Origin: Dioscorea cayenensis subsp. rotundata
Taxonomy: Eukaryota; Streptophyta; Magnoliopsida; Dioscoreales; Dioscoreaceae
Reading direction: 5' to 3'
Length of the DNA stretch: 64,000 bases
Assembly (NCBI RefSeq): GCF_009730915.1
Contig: NC_052488.1
Span: 23,907,868 to 23,971,867, forward strand
The position numbers were made by a program, and so were the translations under genes. Positions within the stretch are counted from its first letter, which is position 1; every line of letters begins with the position of its first letter. This document shows positions 1-12,996 of this stretch, in pieces. The notes under the pieces were generated by a model that saw only the letters and a program-made list of their open reading frames with translations, ran no database searches and was not told the origin of the DNA.

Positions 1-535
1 CAATAAAAAACAGAGAGATGTTGAGCTGGAACTTTGATTTAAAATAAAAAAAAATATGCTTCAATCATATATTTTTTAATTAATTAAAAAGATTGGATAA
101 GATTGAAGTTTGGGCAATCTGTGTGGTAGCCTTCAAAAGCTGTATTGTGGTCTGTTATAAAGGTAGCGATTCAACTTTTTTTTTTTTAATAGAAATAAAT
201 AAAAAATTAAACCTGCCGTTTTTACTCAAGAGTCTTTTTTGTTTTACCTTTCAACACAAAAAAAAAAGTTTTTGCTCAATAAAATTTATTTTAATAAAAA
301 TACTTTTAGGAAAAAAAATGAGAGTGTGGTGAGATAGAATTGTAGTTTTGGTCATGCTCGAGTCCTCCTTAAAATAAGAAGGTTGGGCTTAGAGATATAT
401 AGTAGCTATGGGCTGTGTTTGGACACAAGAAAAATAAGGGCCTTGTTTTATTCTCTCTCGCCTAATTTTCTTTTATTAATGGCAAGACAATACCATTATT
501 TGGTTTCCCAAAATCCAAATAAATACATCCAAACT
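1..535. other. AT-rich intergenic DNA, nothing recognised
   Basis: Very AT-rich stretch with several A and T runs. The short open frames here have no recognisable motif and no coding-like composition. It lies downstream of the UGT gene, so its right end probably holds the UGT 3' UTR and poly(A) region. Confidence 0.6.
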
Positions 536-2061
536 TCACAAGGAGTTGATGTAGTCGAGCAGGCTCTGGAATTGCAAGTAAGATGACCCATCTTCCTGGA
601 CGCTCCTCTTAGCCAGCTCAGCCATGACCAACGCTGATTGCTTCAGCTCCTTGCCTTGTTCTCCTTCCATAACTCGTCTCACCATTATCTCAACAACTTC
701 CCTCCCAGTCATGTCCTTCATGTCCAATCCAATTCCCCAGACCTCACTCACAAACCTACTGTTTATCTGTTGGTCAGCAAAGAAAGGCCAACATATCATA
801 GGCACTCCCACCACCACACTATCCAACGTGGAGTTCCATCCACTGTGAGTCAAGAAACATCCCACTGCCGGATGAGCCAGCACCTCCTCTTGTGGAGCCC
901 ATTCAACAATGAATACCCTTAATTTGATAGTCTTCTCAAACAGTACCTTAGTACTTGTACTACTCTCAACTCCATCAACAAGATCAGGCCTTATGACCCA
1001 CAGGAACGGGTGCCCACTATTCACAAAACCGTGCCAGAACTCTAGCAACTCATCCATTGCCATCACAGTGAAGCTACCGAAGCTCACGTACACAACGGAC
1101 CCCTTTGGCTGTGTGTCAAGCCATGCCATGCAAGTGCGATCCTCAAGCCACAAATTGCCTGAAAGAGTTGTTGCTCCTTGGAATATTGGTGGGCTCTAGC
1201 AAGCAGTTGGTGGAGAGGACCTATGGCAAATATTGTTGGACAAACGCTACTACGAATGTGGTGCAGCACTGGTCCCTCCATGGATTCACAAGTGTTGAGA
1301 ATGATGGCTCGTGCTCTATTAACATTTCCCACAGCCCTGGACACCATTTGGAGAGCCCGGCTATTTGCCAGGTCTCCTGTTTCTCTGCAAAAGCTTGGAA
1401 GATCTCTACGTCTTAGAAAGCTCTCCATCCCTGCTACACCTTGTATCTTCTCATCCATATCCGGTTCATCTTGACATTTATAATTAATTTCACATGATAT
1501 ACTCCATATATAAGTATTTTACAGGGTTAATTAATTAACAAATAATTATTATTATATATTAAAAGTAGTACCTGGAAATGGGAGTTCACCAGTCTCAATT
1601 AGTTTAGGGATGCAGTGATAAGCCCATAAACTACAAGCACTGGCAGTGCGGAATATAATTGCAGGGATTCCAAGGTCTTCAACTGGTTCTATAGCAAAGG
1701 GCATGACTGAGTCAACCAAGACACAAGTGATTTGTGGCCATCCATCTTGCCTGCAAGAAGTCAACAGTTGCCGGAGATGGTCCCCAGATCGAGTCCTGAT
1801 AGAGTCATCGAGGTCCCATAAGGCGTTGGCTGATCGGGGATCATCATCCGGAAGGCCATCGGGGATGGAAAGGAAGCGAAAGTGTGGACGTAGAGAGAGG
1901 CGAGCGAAGGCGGAGGAGAAGTTGGAGAGACGGTTGTGGTTGTGGTGAGTGTTGAGGAAGGTGATGTGAAGGTCGGAGGTGGAGAGGAGGTCGGCCAGTT
2001 TAAGCATGCAGTTAATATGGCCTTGTGCTGGGAAAGGAAATAACACTACGTGTGACACCAT
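536..2061 (-). CDS. Family 1 UDP-glycosyltransferase, UGT85/UGT709-like
   Basis: A cytosolic enzyme expected to move glucose from UDP-glucose to a small acceptor such as a terpenoid or phenolic. The acceptor cannot be read from sequence. Two exons: 2061-1572 and 1469-536, with a 102-bp GT-AG intron in phase 1. The N-terminus has the usual FPFPAQGHIN motif. The C-terminal half has the 44-residue PSPG box from WAPQEEVLAHPAVG to FFADQQ. Two PSPG positions differ from consensus: HSGWNS where HCGWNS is usual, and TLDS where the UDP-ribose-binding Glu (TLES) is usual. About 474 aa, normal for the family. The exon 2 frame changes once, at the A-run 1162-1164 (T-run in the sense strand). One extra T gives an unbroken EQQLFSGNLWLED, so a missing homopolymer base is likelier than gene death. 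Best family matches from memory are 7-deoxyloganetic acid glucosyltransferase-like proteins. Confidence 0.88.
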
Positions 2062-3780
2062 CGATTCTTTTTAATTCTTCTCTTCCTAGCCGCTAGCTAG
2101 TTCATCCACCATTCATCAATGTTTATTCTTCTAATCTCTTCAATGGTACATGACTTTGAATAGTCAAGCCCACTTTTAACTTAATAAACCAGCTTGTTTG
2201 ATTGATTATTCAGCTGTTTTTATTTTCATATATATATAATACCATAGAAACTCAATTGTAAATCCAAGTGAAATAGTTGTTGGAAATCTAGAAGCAGATG
2301 TTGCAGACTCTCTCCGGGTCCCAGGCCACATTGAACCAATGAGTCTGATTAAATTTATCATGCACTATTTTTAATAATGACCCTACCTGTATTTGCTTCC
2401 CTTAATAATTTAGGTGATGGATTGTGGCCAAGCGGAAAGACCTTATGTATGACTGACAAAAATAATTCAGGATTTATATATTCATAATAAGCAAAGGAAA
2501 AAAAAAAATTAAGAAGACTATGGAAAGCATTTTAGTGCTGAATGAATGAACTGTCCCCATGGACGCCGGCATGTGATCTCCTTTGGATCAATCTCAGTAC
2601 CGATATTAGTGAGTGTGATCAATGTAATGGAAGCTAGAAATTTACAATCTCATAATTGAGCCGTAAAACACTGAGGTCTATAATGTCAGTGCAGTGCATG
2701 ATCTTTGGTACAAAAAAGTTGAAAAAAAAACTCTGACAGTTGTGTGAACAGAGAGACTCTAAAGTCTAAACAGTCCAAGCTACTGACATGACAAATATTT
2801 TGATTGATATTTCTTTGAAGCATGTTACTCTTGTTTCTGTGTTTTATTTCTTTTTATCTTTGCTTCTCTTTATTGCATCTCAATCATGACAGAGTTCCTT
2901 AAAAGAAGATATTGTTTCTTTACTGAAAGCTTTATAGTATATTGATGAACAGAGAAGAACCAGACCTTTTTAGTTCATATAGATTATAATTTATCAAACC
3001 TTCGCCTTCTTGTACAGAAGACTTCTCAAAGCATCTTTCTTTTTAAGTTCTCATCATAGACTGGGTCCCAAAACACACTTTGTTTTCTTTGAAAGGACTT
3101 CACCTTCACCTACAATATATCTATCCTCCTTCTAATTACTCTTTATAAATCTCAACTGAAATCGCTAATTCTTTGTGGTTTTTATTATGTGTTACTTTCA
3201 TCAGAATTAAAAAGGACCTCCTTAACAAGATCTCTCTTCCCTCTCAGACTTAGACATGTGATTTGCTTTTATGTCACCGTCTCTAAAAAGGACTCTCTCA
3301 TATAAACCACAAATAAAGTGTTAAAAAAAAACAAAAAAAACTCCACTATAAAATAAATCAGATCAAAATCTATCCACTGATGACAATTGTTTAGATATAT
3401 ATGATTCTTCCTTTAATTAATTTATTTATCTTCAACATTCAATTAATCTGCAACAATCGAATGTAACTTGCGACCGGCCAATAGATGAAAAAATAATAAT
3501 AATGAAAAAAAAAAATAGAGCTTAAGTAGGCCCAATAAGGTTGAGACGAACCACATGGCATCCACTGGCAAAGAGAAGACTCACAGACCTGGGCCCTTTC
3601 CTTGGGAGCAACGACATTGCCCAAAAACATGAAAACTTAATCAACTTAAAAACTGGTGGGACCCAATGAGAGACCCGTTCCCGCGAGCGGGCGGCGAAAA
3701 CTGCCGACTCGGCTCCCCATTTCTAAGTTTTGTTTATTCTTTACCTCAACCCCACACTAACACACTACTAAGTAAACACT
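2062..3780. other. Intergenic region between UGT and DUF3527 genes
   Basis: AT-rich, no coding frame with recognisable content on either strand. The left end is the UGT promoter. The right end (about 3640-3780) becomes GC-richer and is the probable promoter and transcript start of the DUF3527 gene. Confidence 0.55.
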
Positions 3781-4297
3781 ACTACGCCCCGCGGTGTGGC
3801 TGCGCTGGAGAATGGAACCCTTGAACTAGAACCTCCACCGAACCCCATTCCCCAACTTCACTTGGGAGCCAAGCCATCCTTAGTCTCCGATTCAAGGAAC
3901 TCATTCTCTCTCGGCCTCTTGCGGTATGATCCTGCTCCTCCCTGTAGATCTCATTGTTTTGCTATTGTTTGTGATGTTTTTGCAAGCTGATTTTTCACCC
4001 TTTTAATGTGTTTGATTTAGAATTTTTTTATATTTTTTTACTTTCCATTTATATTAGATTTGTATGGAATCATGTTGGATCTATAATTTGAAGGCACGCT
4101 GAGTATAAAGTTGTTTGTTTTATAATTAATTTAGTTTGTTCATCATCCCAAGAGAACTTTTTTATTTATTTTTTATTTTATGGATTTTTCTGTTCACTTT
4201 GATATGATCTATCATGTTGTTGTAAATTGTAAGTAGTATGTATTGAGGGTTGTAAATCTCCCAAATTTTTAGGTTTGGTTTTGTTTGCGGATGTGAA

Positions 4298-6950
4298 ATG
4301 AGTACAAAGATCACAAGATAGGAGTAGCACTCCATTGAAATCAATCAAGTCTGGTGAACTGAAAAGTTCTGGGCAGCATGGTGGTAGTGCTACTAAGAGT
4401 ATACCCATGCCCATGAAGAATTATCAGAAGCCATGGCCGAGAAGAAAGGCTGTTGGGGATGATGAGTTGGTCAAGTACATGTCCACTGTCCCGCTTTATC
4501 TGCAGCACATGGAGAAAGGAGATTGCTCTCAAGAGAGGGCACTGAATGTTGGAGTTCTTGATTGGGGGCTTCTTGAGAAATGGGCATATAACCAGAAAAT
4601 ATTCGCTGCAGGGAGAGGCCAGGGATTCATCGTCTAATAGTAATGCATCTTCTTCGTTGTCACCATTTTCATCTTCATCACAATCTGGTAAAAGCATTGG
4701 TAGCCCACTTTCTCAGAAGAAGCAAACTTTATCCAGCCATTCTGTTCAAACCACTAAAGCTGAGCCATTGACTGGAGAGAATTGCAAACACTCTATTGAT
4801 CCCCCTGATGGTAGATGTTTATCTAGAAACACTCCTGTTGATCAAACTCACATGGATAAAGTACCGAAGAAGCATCCGGATGATCAGGGAACACGGACTA
4901 AGTTTGTCACCTTCTCTCCAAATGCTATGAACGCTCAAGATCGTAGATCAAGAGAATTTGAGAAAGCTGAAACCTATGAGAAACAAAAATGTTCTGATAA
5001 CCACCGAAAGCAACAAAAGCCTGCTGGTATCCCCCTGGCCAGTGATGATAGACCTCAAAACCAGGAGGTTGCAGCAGTACATGAAGATACTGGAAAAACA
5101 CCTAATAATCTTCAGGGAAATGTTCACAGAAGAGGTGCGAGCTATGTATCCATGACATTTGATGCTGAGGAGCCAACAGAAGTGAGTCGCGTCAGTTATT
5201 CAGGAGACTTTCCTTCTGATGGTGCACACTATTGGGAATTATCCCCTTTTGGGCCTCATTCGTGTCCCCTCCTTCCTGCCTCCCAACACAATAAACTTAA
5301 TGGGAGCTAGCACTATCAATGCAACTCCAACAATGAATTCAAACGGTAAACATGAAAAGCGGGATGACTTTTCTGGCATGTCGAGGGAGCTCTTCAATGT
5401 CTTTATGGCTCAAGGGTCAGGTGAAGATCTAGTAAAAGCAAGTGGTCTAGCCAGGGGAAGAGAATTTTCACTTAATCATCAATCAAGTCCTGGTCAAATT
5501 TGGCACAGAAGAAGCTCTAGTTTGAGAGAGGGTTCAAACATGCACCAAATGAGATCAGTTGCTTCTTCAGAGAATCCTCATGTAGACAAAGTTAGTCCAC
5601 AGAGCAAAGGCAGGCGAAGCCCACTGCGGAGGTTGCTAGATCCACTTGTGAAAGCCAAAGAATCGCAGTAGTGTTTCTGGTCCAATTGCCTGCGCAACCA
5701 CTCGCCATACTAATGAATGGAACGATTGCAAAAGGTCTCTGTGTCAGGATGGTGCAGTAGATGGGTCAATCAAGTTGGGCATGGCCAGCATGAATTCTTC
5801 CAAATGTCAGGCAGAGTGTAACCACAATTCCTCTAATGAGGTTGTATCAATGAATAACTCAACTTCAACTCTTGATGAGAAACATGTTCCATCAAGGAGG
5901 CAAGCCCTTTTACAACTTGCTTGGAAGAATGGCCTTCCTTTGTTCATGTTCTCATCAAATAACAATGATATTCTGGCAGCCACAGTGAAAGAAGAGAAAC
6001 TCATCCCAATAAAGATGACTTTTGAGTGTGTGTATACAATTTTCTCTGTTTCAGAAGTCAAGAAGAAAAGTGGAATATGGATCAACCAAGGAAACAAAAG
6101 TAAAAAACATGGCTTGGCATCTGATATTGTTGGCCAAATAAAGGTATCTCATGGGAGCTTGACTGAACATGATTCGAAGAGCCATGTTCTTATCAGAAAA
6201 AAATTTTGTTTTATATGGTGCTGAAGTCATACCAAACTGCTCATGAACCTATTGATTCTGTGTTCAGCAAAGAGCTCGCCGCAGTTGTTGTGAAGGCTGT
6301 TGAGGATAACAAGTGTGATGATCAAGACAGAAGCTTGCATAATGAAGATTATGTGAGAACCTTGAACCTCGCCAGTATTGTAGCTATACTCCCAAGTGGG
6401 TTTCATGGTTCATCAACGGCTGGAGAGCCTTCACCCTTGATTGAGAGATGGAAATCAGGTGGTTTGTGTGATTGTGGAGGATGGGATGAAGGCTGTGCAC
6501 TAACAATCTTAAGAGACAAGAATCAAGATAACAAGAACTCTCCTGATGGCACTCATCTAATTGAACTGTTTTATCAGGTACTATTGATCACCTTCTTTAT
6601 CATGGTAGTATCCAATTTCGAAATTTTGCTGTGTTAGACTGATAAGTTGTTTTTTCTATTGTGGTTATCAGAAAAGGAAATGTGCATTACGCATGGTTGC
6701 TTTCAGAGAGGGGCTATATACAGTTGATTTCAGGTCATCCATTTCTTTGTTGCAAGCTTTTGTTATCTGCATAGCAACCCTGCACAGCAAAAACCCTCCC
6801 CACCTCTCCAAGTTGCTTTTAGCAGAGCCGAACAACTTTGAGGAACATGTCCTCTCTGATCACTTAAGATCTTCAACAAGGAGACATCCGGATGATCCTA
6901 CAAGATGTGTGCCAAACCATCCGCCCATTTCGTCTGTAGAGAGAGATTAG
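4298..6950 (+). CDS. DUF3527 domain protein (plant-specific, function unknown)
   Basis: Two coding exons, 4298-6577 and 6672-6950 (GT-AG intron), about 850 aa. A non-coding first exon probably ends near 3925 at CGG/GTATGA and joins about 4272. Family marks: near the N-terminus DELVKYMSTVPLYL followed by ALNVGVLDWGLLEKW, then a Ser-rich stretch; in the middle SPLRRLLDPL; at the C-terminus the DUF3527 core with SIVAILPSGFHGSSTAGEPS, LIERWKSGG, DCGGWDEGC and GLYTVDFRSSISLLQAF. The function of these proteins is not known to me. The large exon changes frame six times, each explained by one extra base in a short run (about 4306-4308, 4619-4620, 5265-5287, 5657-5659, 6197-6203, 6232-6233). ATG 4298 was chosen because removing the first of these gives MSTRSQDRSSTPLKS and a continuous frame. 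Because all six are +1 and motifs stay intact, assembly error is preferred to pseudogene. Confidence 0.78.
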
Positions 6951-8700
6951 CTTGCTGATTCATTCAAACTACCAACTTTTCTCTATTTCAGCAGCTCTTT
7001 GCTCTTTAAATCCTCAATGCTTGATAGCTGGAGAAGGATGAAATGAATCCTGCTTCCTATCATTGATATATCCCATATGCTATCATGTGCTAGCTACCTT
7101 AGAAAAGGGGCCTCGGTGACCATAAGACAGGTTGCAATGCTTGGCTTCATCATGTTGGTGTATTATATATATTAGAAGCAGCTCTGGAATCTACAGCTCT
7201 ATAGGAAATAATCACTGTATAATGTATAAACTGTGGTTATGAGCAATAAATTTAAGCTGAGATTCTTTTCCCTTAACATGGTGGTTGCAGATTATACATA
7301 CATGGGCTGAAATCTGCTGATTTAGACTATAGTTATTCTTGTTGGATGGTCTTGCAAAACAACTTGTAACTTCTAGAAATAACTGAATAATTGTATGACG
7401 GCTTCTTTTGGATGTTTCTCAGATGATTCATATGGAATAGGAAACTGGTCTAATTTGGTTGTCTTTGATGATGAAATCATGAAACTATGGTCCCCGCCAA
7501 ACAGAAAAGAAGGTAGAAATTGATTTTGGAGGCTGCCTAATTTGAAGTTGAATCTTGAGAGGGGACCCATTTTTCCCTCTTGGTCTTGTGGACCAGCAAA
7601 TCAAAGACGCATCCGGCAGAGCCCACATCTGTTGACCATTGTCTCTTTCTCTCTTCACAAGCTCAACAAAAGATCATAAAGTAACCATTTTATGGAATTT
7701 AATGGGTAAACAAGAAGATTTGGAAATTGACAGTGTTAGTCGTTAGTTAATAATTTTTGGTGGTGGGTTATATATTTATATAAATATATATATATTTTTT
7801 TGGCCTGATTAACGATCTGTAGATGAGGTATACGTTATAGGAAGGGACACAGACAAAAACCAAAACAGTGGTGGGTGATGAGCTGGTGACTGGTTTGTTA
7901 TAGTATGGAAAACGTGATCACAAGAAGCACCAAAACTACTACTTGGCATCATTCTCTCAGACATACCAAACTCAAACCCGAAACTGAAACCGGACAGCCG
8001 ACTCACATGACATCCGACCCGCACATCACGTGGTTCAACCTTCTCACTTTTGACCAAAAATATCCCGTAAATAAATAAATAGTTTTAAATATTTGGGTGG
8101 CTCATTGTCATTGGGAATCTCTAAATTAAATCCCAAGTTGCAGGCCGGGTCCGGAGGGATCGGCCGGCCACACGCTGGGCTTCACCAGCTCCGCGGAATG
8201 GCTGCGTTTCCAACGCTTCACAGAGCACCATCCCCACGGATTACATGTTCGGGTGGGACCTAAATCCATCTGGAACGGCTAGAGAATATTTGTCCTCCTT
8301 TTTTTTCTTTCTTCATACCTCCTCTAATAAAAACATTTCTTCACGTACACCACACCCTGACCCTGCTCTGACCAAATCCATATTTACATTGGTTGTAAAA
8401 AGAATAAAATAAATTAAATGTGGCAAGCAACATAAATTTGAATTTCGGGTAAAAAAAGGGGGTCACAACTCACGAGGTAACAGCTCAGATGATCTGGACC
8501 AAACTGGCTGGGTCCCTGGCAAAGTAGGCTGAACCCAAATACAAGAATCCAAGAAAGCAAGGGCAAAATCGTAGATAGTGCCAACAAAATGTTTCATTGG
8601 CATATAATTTGAAAAATAAACCAATAAATAAATAAATAAATAAATAAATAGGAGGAAAACATAAAATGAAATAGAAATAGAAATAGAAATTAATATTTGA
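6951..8700. other. DUF3527 3' UTR and intergenic/promoter DNA
   Basis: Roughly the first 300 bases look like the 3' UTR of the DUF3527 gene. A TA-rich patch lies at 7760-7800 and a (TAAA)n/(GAAATA)n microsatellite at about 8620-8690. The 82-residue minus-strand frame at 7809-8057 has no recognisable motif and was not called. Confidence 0.5.
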
Positions 8701-9060
8701 CGGATTTGGGAGCATTGTTGTGTGCTTGTCGCTCTCTCGGCATCGACGTCTCCCTCTTTCCACGCCCCTCTCCTTTCCCTTCTCTCCTCCTTCTCATTCT
8801 CTCTCTCTCTCTTCTTTTGCATCAAAAAGGAGGGAGGGAGGGAGGGAGCGCGTCAGCAAGCCAAGTCAAGCCAATATCAATCGCCGATGAACCGTGTCTG
8901 ACCCGCGTTCCTTCACGACTCCAAATTCTAGAAGCCCTAGCACCAAACACAATCACTCCGTTCATCTCCTAGCTTCATCCTGCATTATTCTTCGATCTTG
9001 ATTCCCAACCGGAAAGAGGAGGGCTTTCGTTGCTCCATTGCTGGATTCGGTGACGCCTAG
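8701..9060 (+). promoter_or_regulatory. 5' leader / proximal promoter of IPCS
   Basis: CT-rich pyrimidine tracts (8745-8825), a (GGGA)n run near 8829-8848 and GC-richer sequence just before the ATG are typical of a plant 5' UTR. No convincing TATA box was picked out, so the transcription start is not fixed. Confidence 0.4.
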
Positions 9061-11656
9061 ATGACCATGTACATTGCTCGCGAGGTTTCCAAGGTCTCCT
9101 CCTTCTTCTTTTTCTTTCTTTTTCTTTTGCCTAAAATTCTCTGGCTTTCTGTTTTTGATGTTCCTGCTTTTTTTCTTCTCTTTCTTGAGTTATTAATATT
9201 TTAGTTTTTTTTTAATGGTGGGATCCAGTTATGGAAGAAGGTTTGCATGGAGACGGCTGTAGAATGGAAACTTTTCAAGGAAAAATGGAAATTGTTGTTG
9301 GCTGGGCTTGTTTTTCAGGTAATTTCAAATTTCAGATGTGCACTTATGATTCATCTTGCAAGGTTTTTGAAAATTTTGGTTTTTTAATATTTCCTGGTTC
9401 TTCCCTAATCCTGTCTCCATGGCTGGTACGCGGATCATCAAATTTGCTATAAATGCGGAATCTTAAATCAATTGTGACCTAGTGAATTTTATCTTGTGTG
9501 TTGATCCATTGATGAATGAATGTTTAAAACCTTAGATTGGTCTGCATGTTCTGTCATTTTATACCTTAATGTTATTGAATTAATGTGGAAGCATTAATCT
9601 TTAAGACTTCTTTGCCATTGTTTTACTTGGTTATAGTATATCCATGGACTTGCTGCTCGAGGGGTTCACTATCTTCATCGGCCAGGACCTATTCTCCAAG
9701 ATGTTGGGTTCATGATCCTTCCTGTGAGTGCTGTGTGTTTATTCTTCTCCAGATTTTTCACAACCATTGCTTATGTGCATACAGAATTTGGTCTATTTTC
9801 TGCATGTATATCATGTGATCATCTTGATTTGAAACTATTCTATTGTTTCAGGAACTTGGCAAGGAAAGAGGCCATGTTAGTGAGAATACATTTGGCCTCA
9901 TCTTCTTCTCTTTTATATTAGTAAGTTCTGCAATATATTCTTTTGCAAATCAACCTTTATCGTGTAGTTGTCCTTCATTTTGTCGTTTTGTGCGTAATGT
10001 TATGTAATTTTTTTTCGTTTATATTTAAGGTGCAGAAGTTCAAATTAGTTTGAAGAATATTATTGTTCTGTTAGGCCAATAACTTTAGACAAAACTTTCT
10101 TGTTTGTTCTATACTTGGAATACTTGGAAGGCTTGGTTTATGTTGATTACAACCTTTTGATATTCCAAAGGTGTCAAATTGACCTCGAGATTATGTTAAA
10201 GATACAGCCTGTCAACCTTGCTAATTGCCTTTGTTTACTGATTTTACTAATGGCGAAGTCCATCTGCGCTTTGCATTTGTGTTTGTTCTAAGATGATTGC
10301 TTTACTTGTGCAGTGGACTTTTCACCCTTTTGTTTATCATAGCAAACGTTTCTACACAGTTCTGATCTGGCGCAGAGTGCTTGCATTTCTAGTTGTAAGT
10401 TCAGAAGATATCTTTACTTGATTCCACTAAGTAATGCTTTAATCTCTAACCTAGAAATTCCTTTATAACTGCAGGGTTCCCAGGCCCTCCGGATAATCAC
10501 ATTCTATTCTACACAACTTCCTGGTCCCAACTATCACTGTAGGGAGGTAATCTTCTATTGAAAATGGTGAATGGCATTTCTATTCTTTAAAATATATTGT
10601 GCCAGGACAGTCCCTAATCAATTATGGTTTCCTTTGCCTGAAGGGTTCTACGCTTGCTAGACTTCCTCGCCCTGATAATGTTCTTGAAGTGCTTTTTCTT
10701 AATTGTAAGTGATTTTCTTTGACCTCTCTCGACTGAATGTTCAGTGTCGTGCGCTCTCCTTAATTTCAGTTTCCTTTTTGTTCTTTGTAGTTCCACGAGG
10801 AGTCTTTTATGGTTGTGGTGATTTGATATTCTCATCGCACATGATATTTACATTAGTATTTGTGCTCACATATCAGAAGTATGGCTCAAAAAGGTAAAGT
10901 AGTTAGTGTGTGGATTCTTCTCCAATTGGGATTGTTGTCAATTGTCTGAGAATGAGTCTTGCTGAAATGGTCACTTTCAATTTATTATAATCACCTTTTT
11001 CTCTTTGCAGGTTTATCAAGATGCTTGCTTGGGTCACAGCTATAGTCCAAAGCCTTCTAATAATAGCTTCTCGCAAACATTACACAGTTGATATTGTTGT
11101 TGCATGGTATATGGTGAAACTTTTATGGTTTATCAGCTATCATGTTAATTGATTTTGATTTGACTGTTTTGTTTTCCTGTCTGCCATTCAGGTATACAGT
11201 TAACTTGGTGGTGTTTTTTGTTGACAAGAAACTTCCTGGTATATTTGACTGTTTTAGTTTTTCCTGGTAGTGTTTCTATTCTGGACATCCATATCATGTT
11301 TAAGACATTTGATTCTCTCTGCAGAAATGCCAGAAAGGACTGGTGTGTCACAGCCTTTGCTACCAATGAGTGCAAAGGGAAAAGATAGCAAATCGGTTGA
11401 AGAACAGCATAAGCTTTTAAATGGGAATTCTGCTGATAATGCTGATTGGGTTTGTATTATCACTAATTTCTCTTGAAGTTTTTTTTTTATAGGAAGTATA
11501 TCAGTTTAATTAGTTCCATCGTATATCTTCATTTCCTATTAAACTGATATTTTTTTTATCTCATTTCAGAGGCAGAGAATACAGTTGAATGGGAAGCATT
11601 TGGAAAACGGAGGTCATGCCCTTCCTGAAGCAACCATGAATGGCGGAAGCACATAG
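9061..11656 (+). CDS. IPCS: Inositol phosphorylceramide synthase (PI:ceramide inositolphosphotransferase)
   Basis: A Golgi/trans-Golgi membrane enzyme that moves phosphoinositol from phosphatidylinositol to ceramide, the first step of plant GIPC sphingolipid synthesis. In Arabidopsis the family includes ERH1/IPCS2. Twelve exons, all with GT-AG ends and consistent phases: 9061-9093, 9229-9318, 9637-9723, 9852-9920, 10314-10394, 10475-10546, 10644-10704, 10791-10893, 11011-11106, 11192-11238, 11325-11449, 11570-11656; 316 aa. Signature blocks: [39 protein letters not shown], the catalytic C3 motif [16 protein letters not shown] and the C4 motif [17 protein letters not shown], giving the His-His-Asp triad of lipid phosphate phosphatase-like sphingolipid synthases. 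Several hydrophobic segments fit the family's multi-pass topology. The polar tail after PEMPERTG is variable in the family. Start taken at ATGACCATG, the first in-frame ATG, directly before the conserved YIAREVSK. No frame errors. Confidence 0.96.
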
Positions 11657-12962
11657 CAAGATGTTTGATGCTCTGTGTTTGTTTGGTTCCTGATCCCTAA
11701 CAATTGAAAACTCTACTTGTGCAAGGAGCGAGGCCTGTTGTGGCTGCATTTGCATAGAAGGAAAGCCATGCCGGTCATGGTTCTCATCTTGTATTTAGTC
11801 TGAAGGGCATATGTAAGTTTACTTTGTACCTCCATGATGCAAAAAAAGGCCCTTGGGCATTGGCTTTACACAGTTTTGGTCGTTCCGTTGGCATTGTTGC
11901 CATCTACCATCACATGTATAATGTTTATTCCCCAGAAATTCATCTTTCTTCATTTTATTGTTCTTTCATTCAGTATTTGTTGGTCGGATGCTTCTCCTTC
12001 ATTTGTAACTTTTTAGTCTACAATTGAATTTGAGAGTCAAGACAATGCATTTAACTGTGGTTCGTGAAAAAAAAAGGAGGGTAAAAGAAAGAAGAAAAAA
12101 CAATGAGGAGATAAAAGATTGAAAGAGGTAATGGTGTATGATCACGTGGATGCTGGCATATCCTTTTGGGCTCCATTTTCATTGAAAGCTTATTTATGAA
12201 TCTCTGAAAAACATTTAGTAGAATTGAGTAAATACCATTGGCCGGTGGCTTTTTTCTTTAGAGCGACCAGGTATGATTAATTTTCATCTATATTCCCACA
12301 TTCTGAATCTGTTACACAGAGCCAAAAGTATTGAATTGCTATTTAATTACCCTTAAAAATTCCATTCCACTACTTTAAGCATGATTTTAAGATCCAAAAG
12401 GGCCTACTTCTGGATTTAGTTAAGCAAATGATAACCCCGAAAGCATCAATTTCAAATTCTCTATTTGGACAGGAAACATATATATATATATATATATATA
12501 TATTTTTCATTTAAATGAAAGATTAAATTAGCAAAAGGACAATCATTTCACATCATTCTCAATCAAAGCTAGCGAGTATTCTAAGCAGAAAGGAGTGGTC
12601 CTGGGTTAACCCCAAACATAAATATTAGTGCACTTTGCACCATATATATATTGTTACAACTGTTCAAGTGTCATCAAGGACCACATTCCAGTGAAGAATG
12701 AGTGGTAGGCAAGTGATTGGACCATGCATCAATATGCCCTACACACACACTCAACGCTGCTTTCTGAAAAATTCATATTGTCTTGCAAATATCTTTGATG
12801 GGAATTGCTGATTGGTTTGAGTCAATTCATAGTTTGTATTCAGTGGCGAGTTAGCCTTTTGTTGTATTTCACCCATGTAGTTAGTAGTCACTTCACGTAC
12901 GTAAGTACGTGTAGTGTTAACTCTTGGAATTCATATGCATGCATATCTAGACATATATCATC

Positions 12963-12996
<34 letters not shown>

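Noticed and set aside
4298-6950. DUF3527 gene as a pseudogene
   Set aside because: All six frame changes are +1 in short runs, motifs are intact throughout, and the same error type hits housekeeping genes in this window.
7809-8057. 82-residue minus-strand frame
   Set aside because: No recognised motif, no splice context, and it sits in promoter-like DNA upstream of IPCS.
12479-12502. (TA)n and other microsatellites such as 33551-33582, 38909-38935, 39000-39023, 58132-58158
   Set aside because: Ordinary simple repeats; noted in regional entries but not of interest alone.
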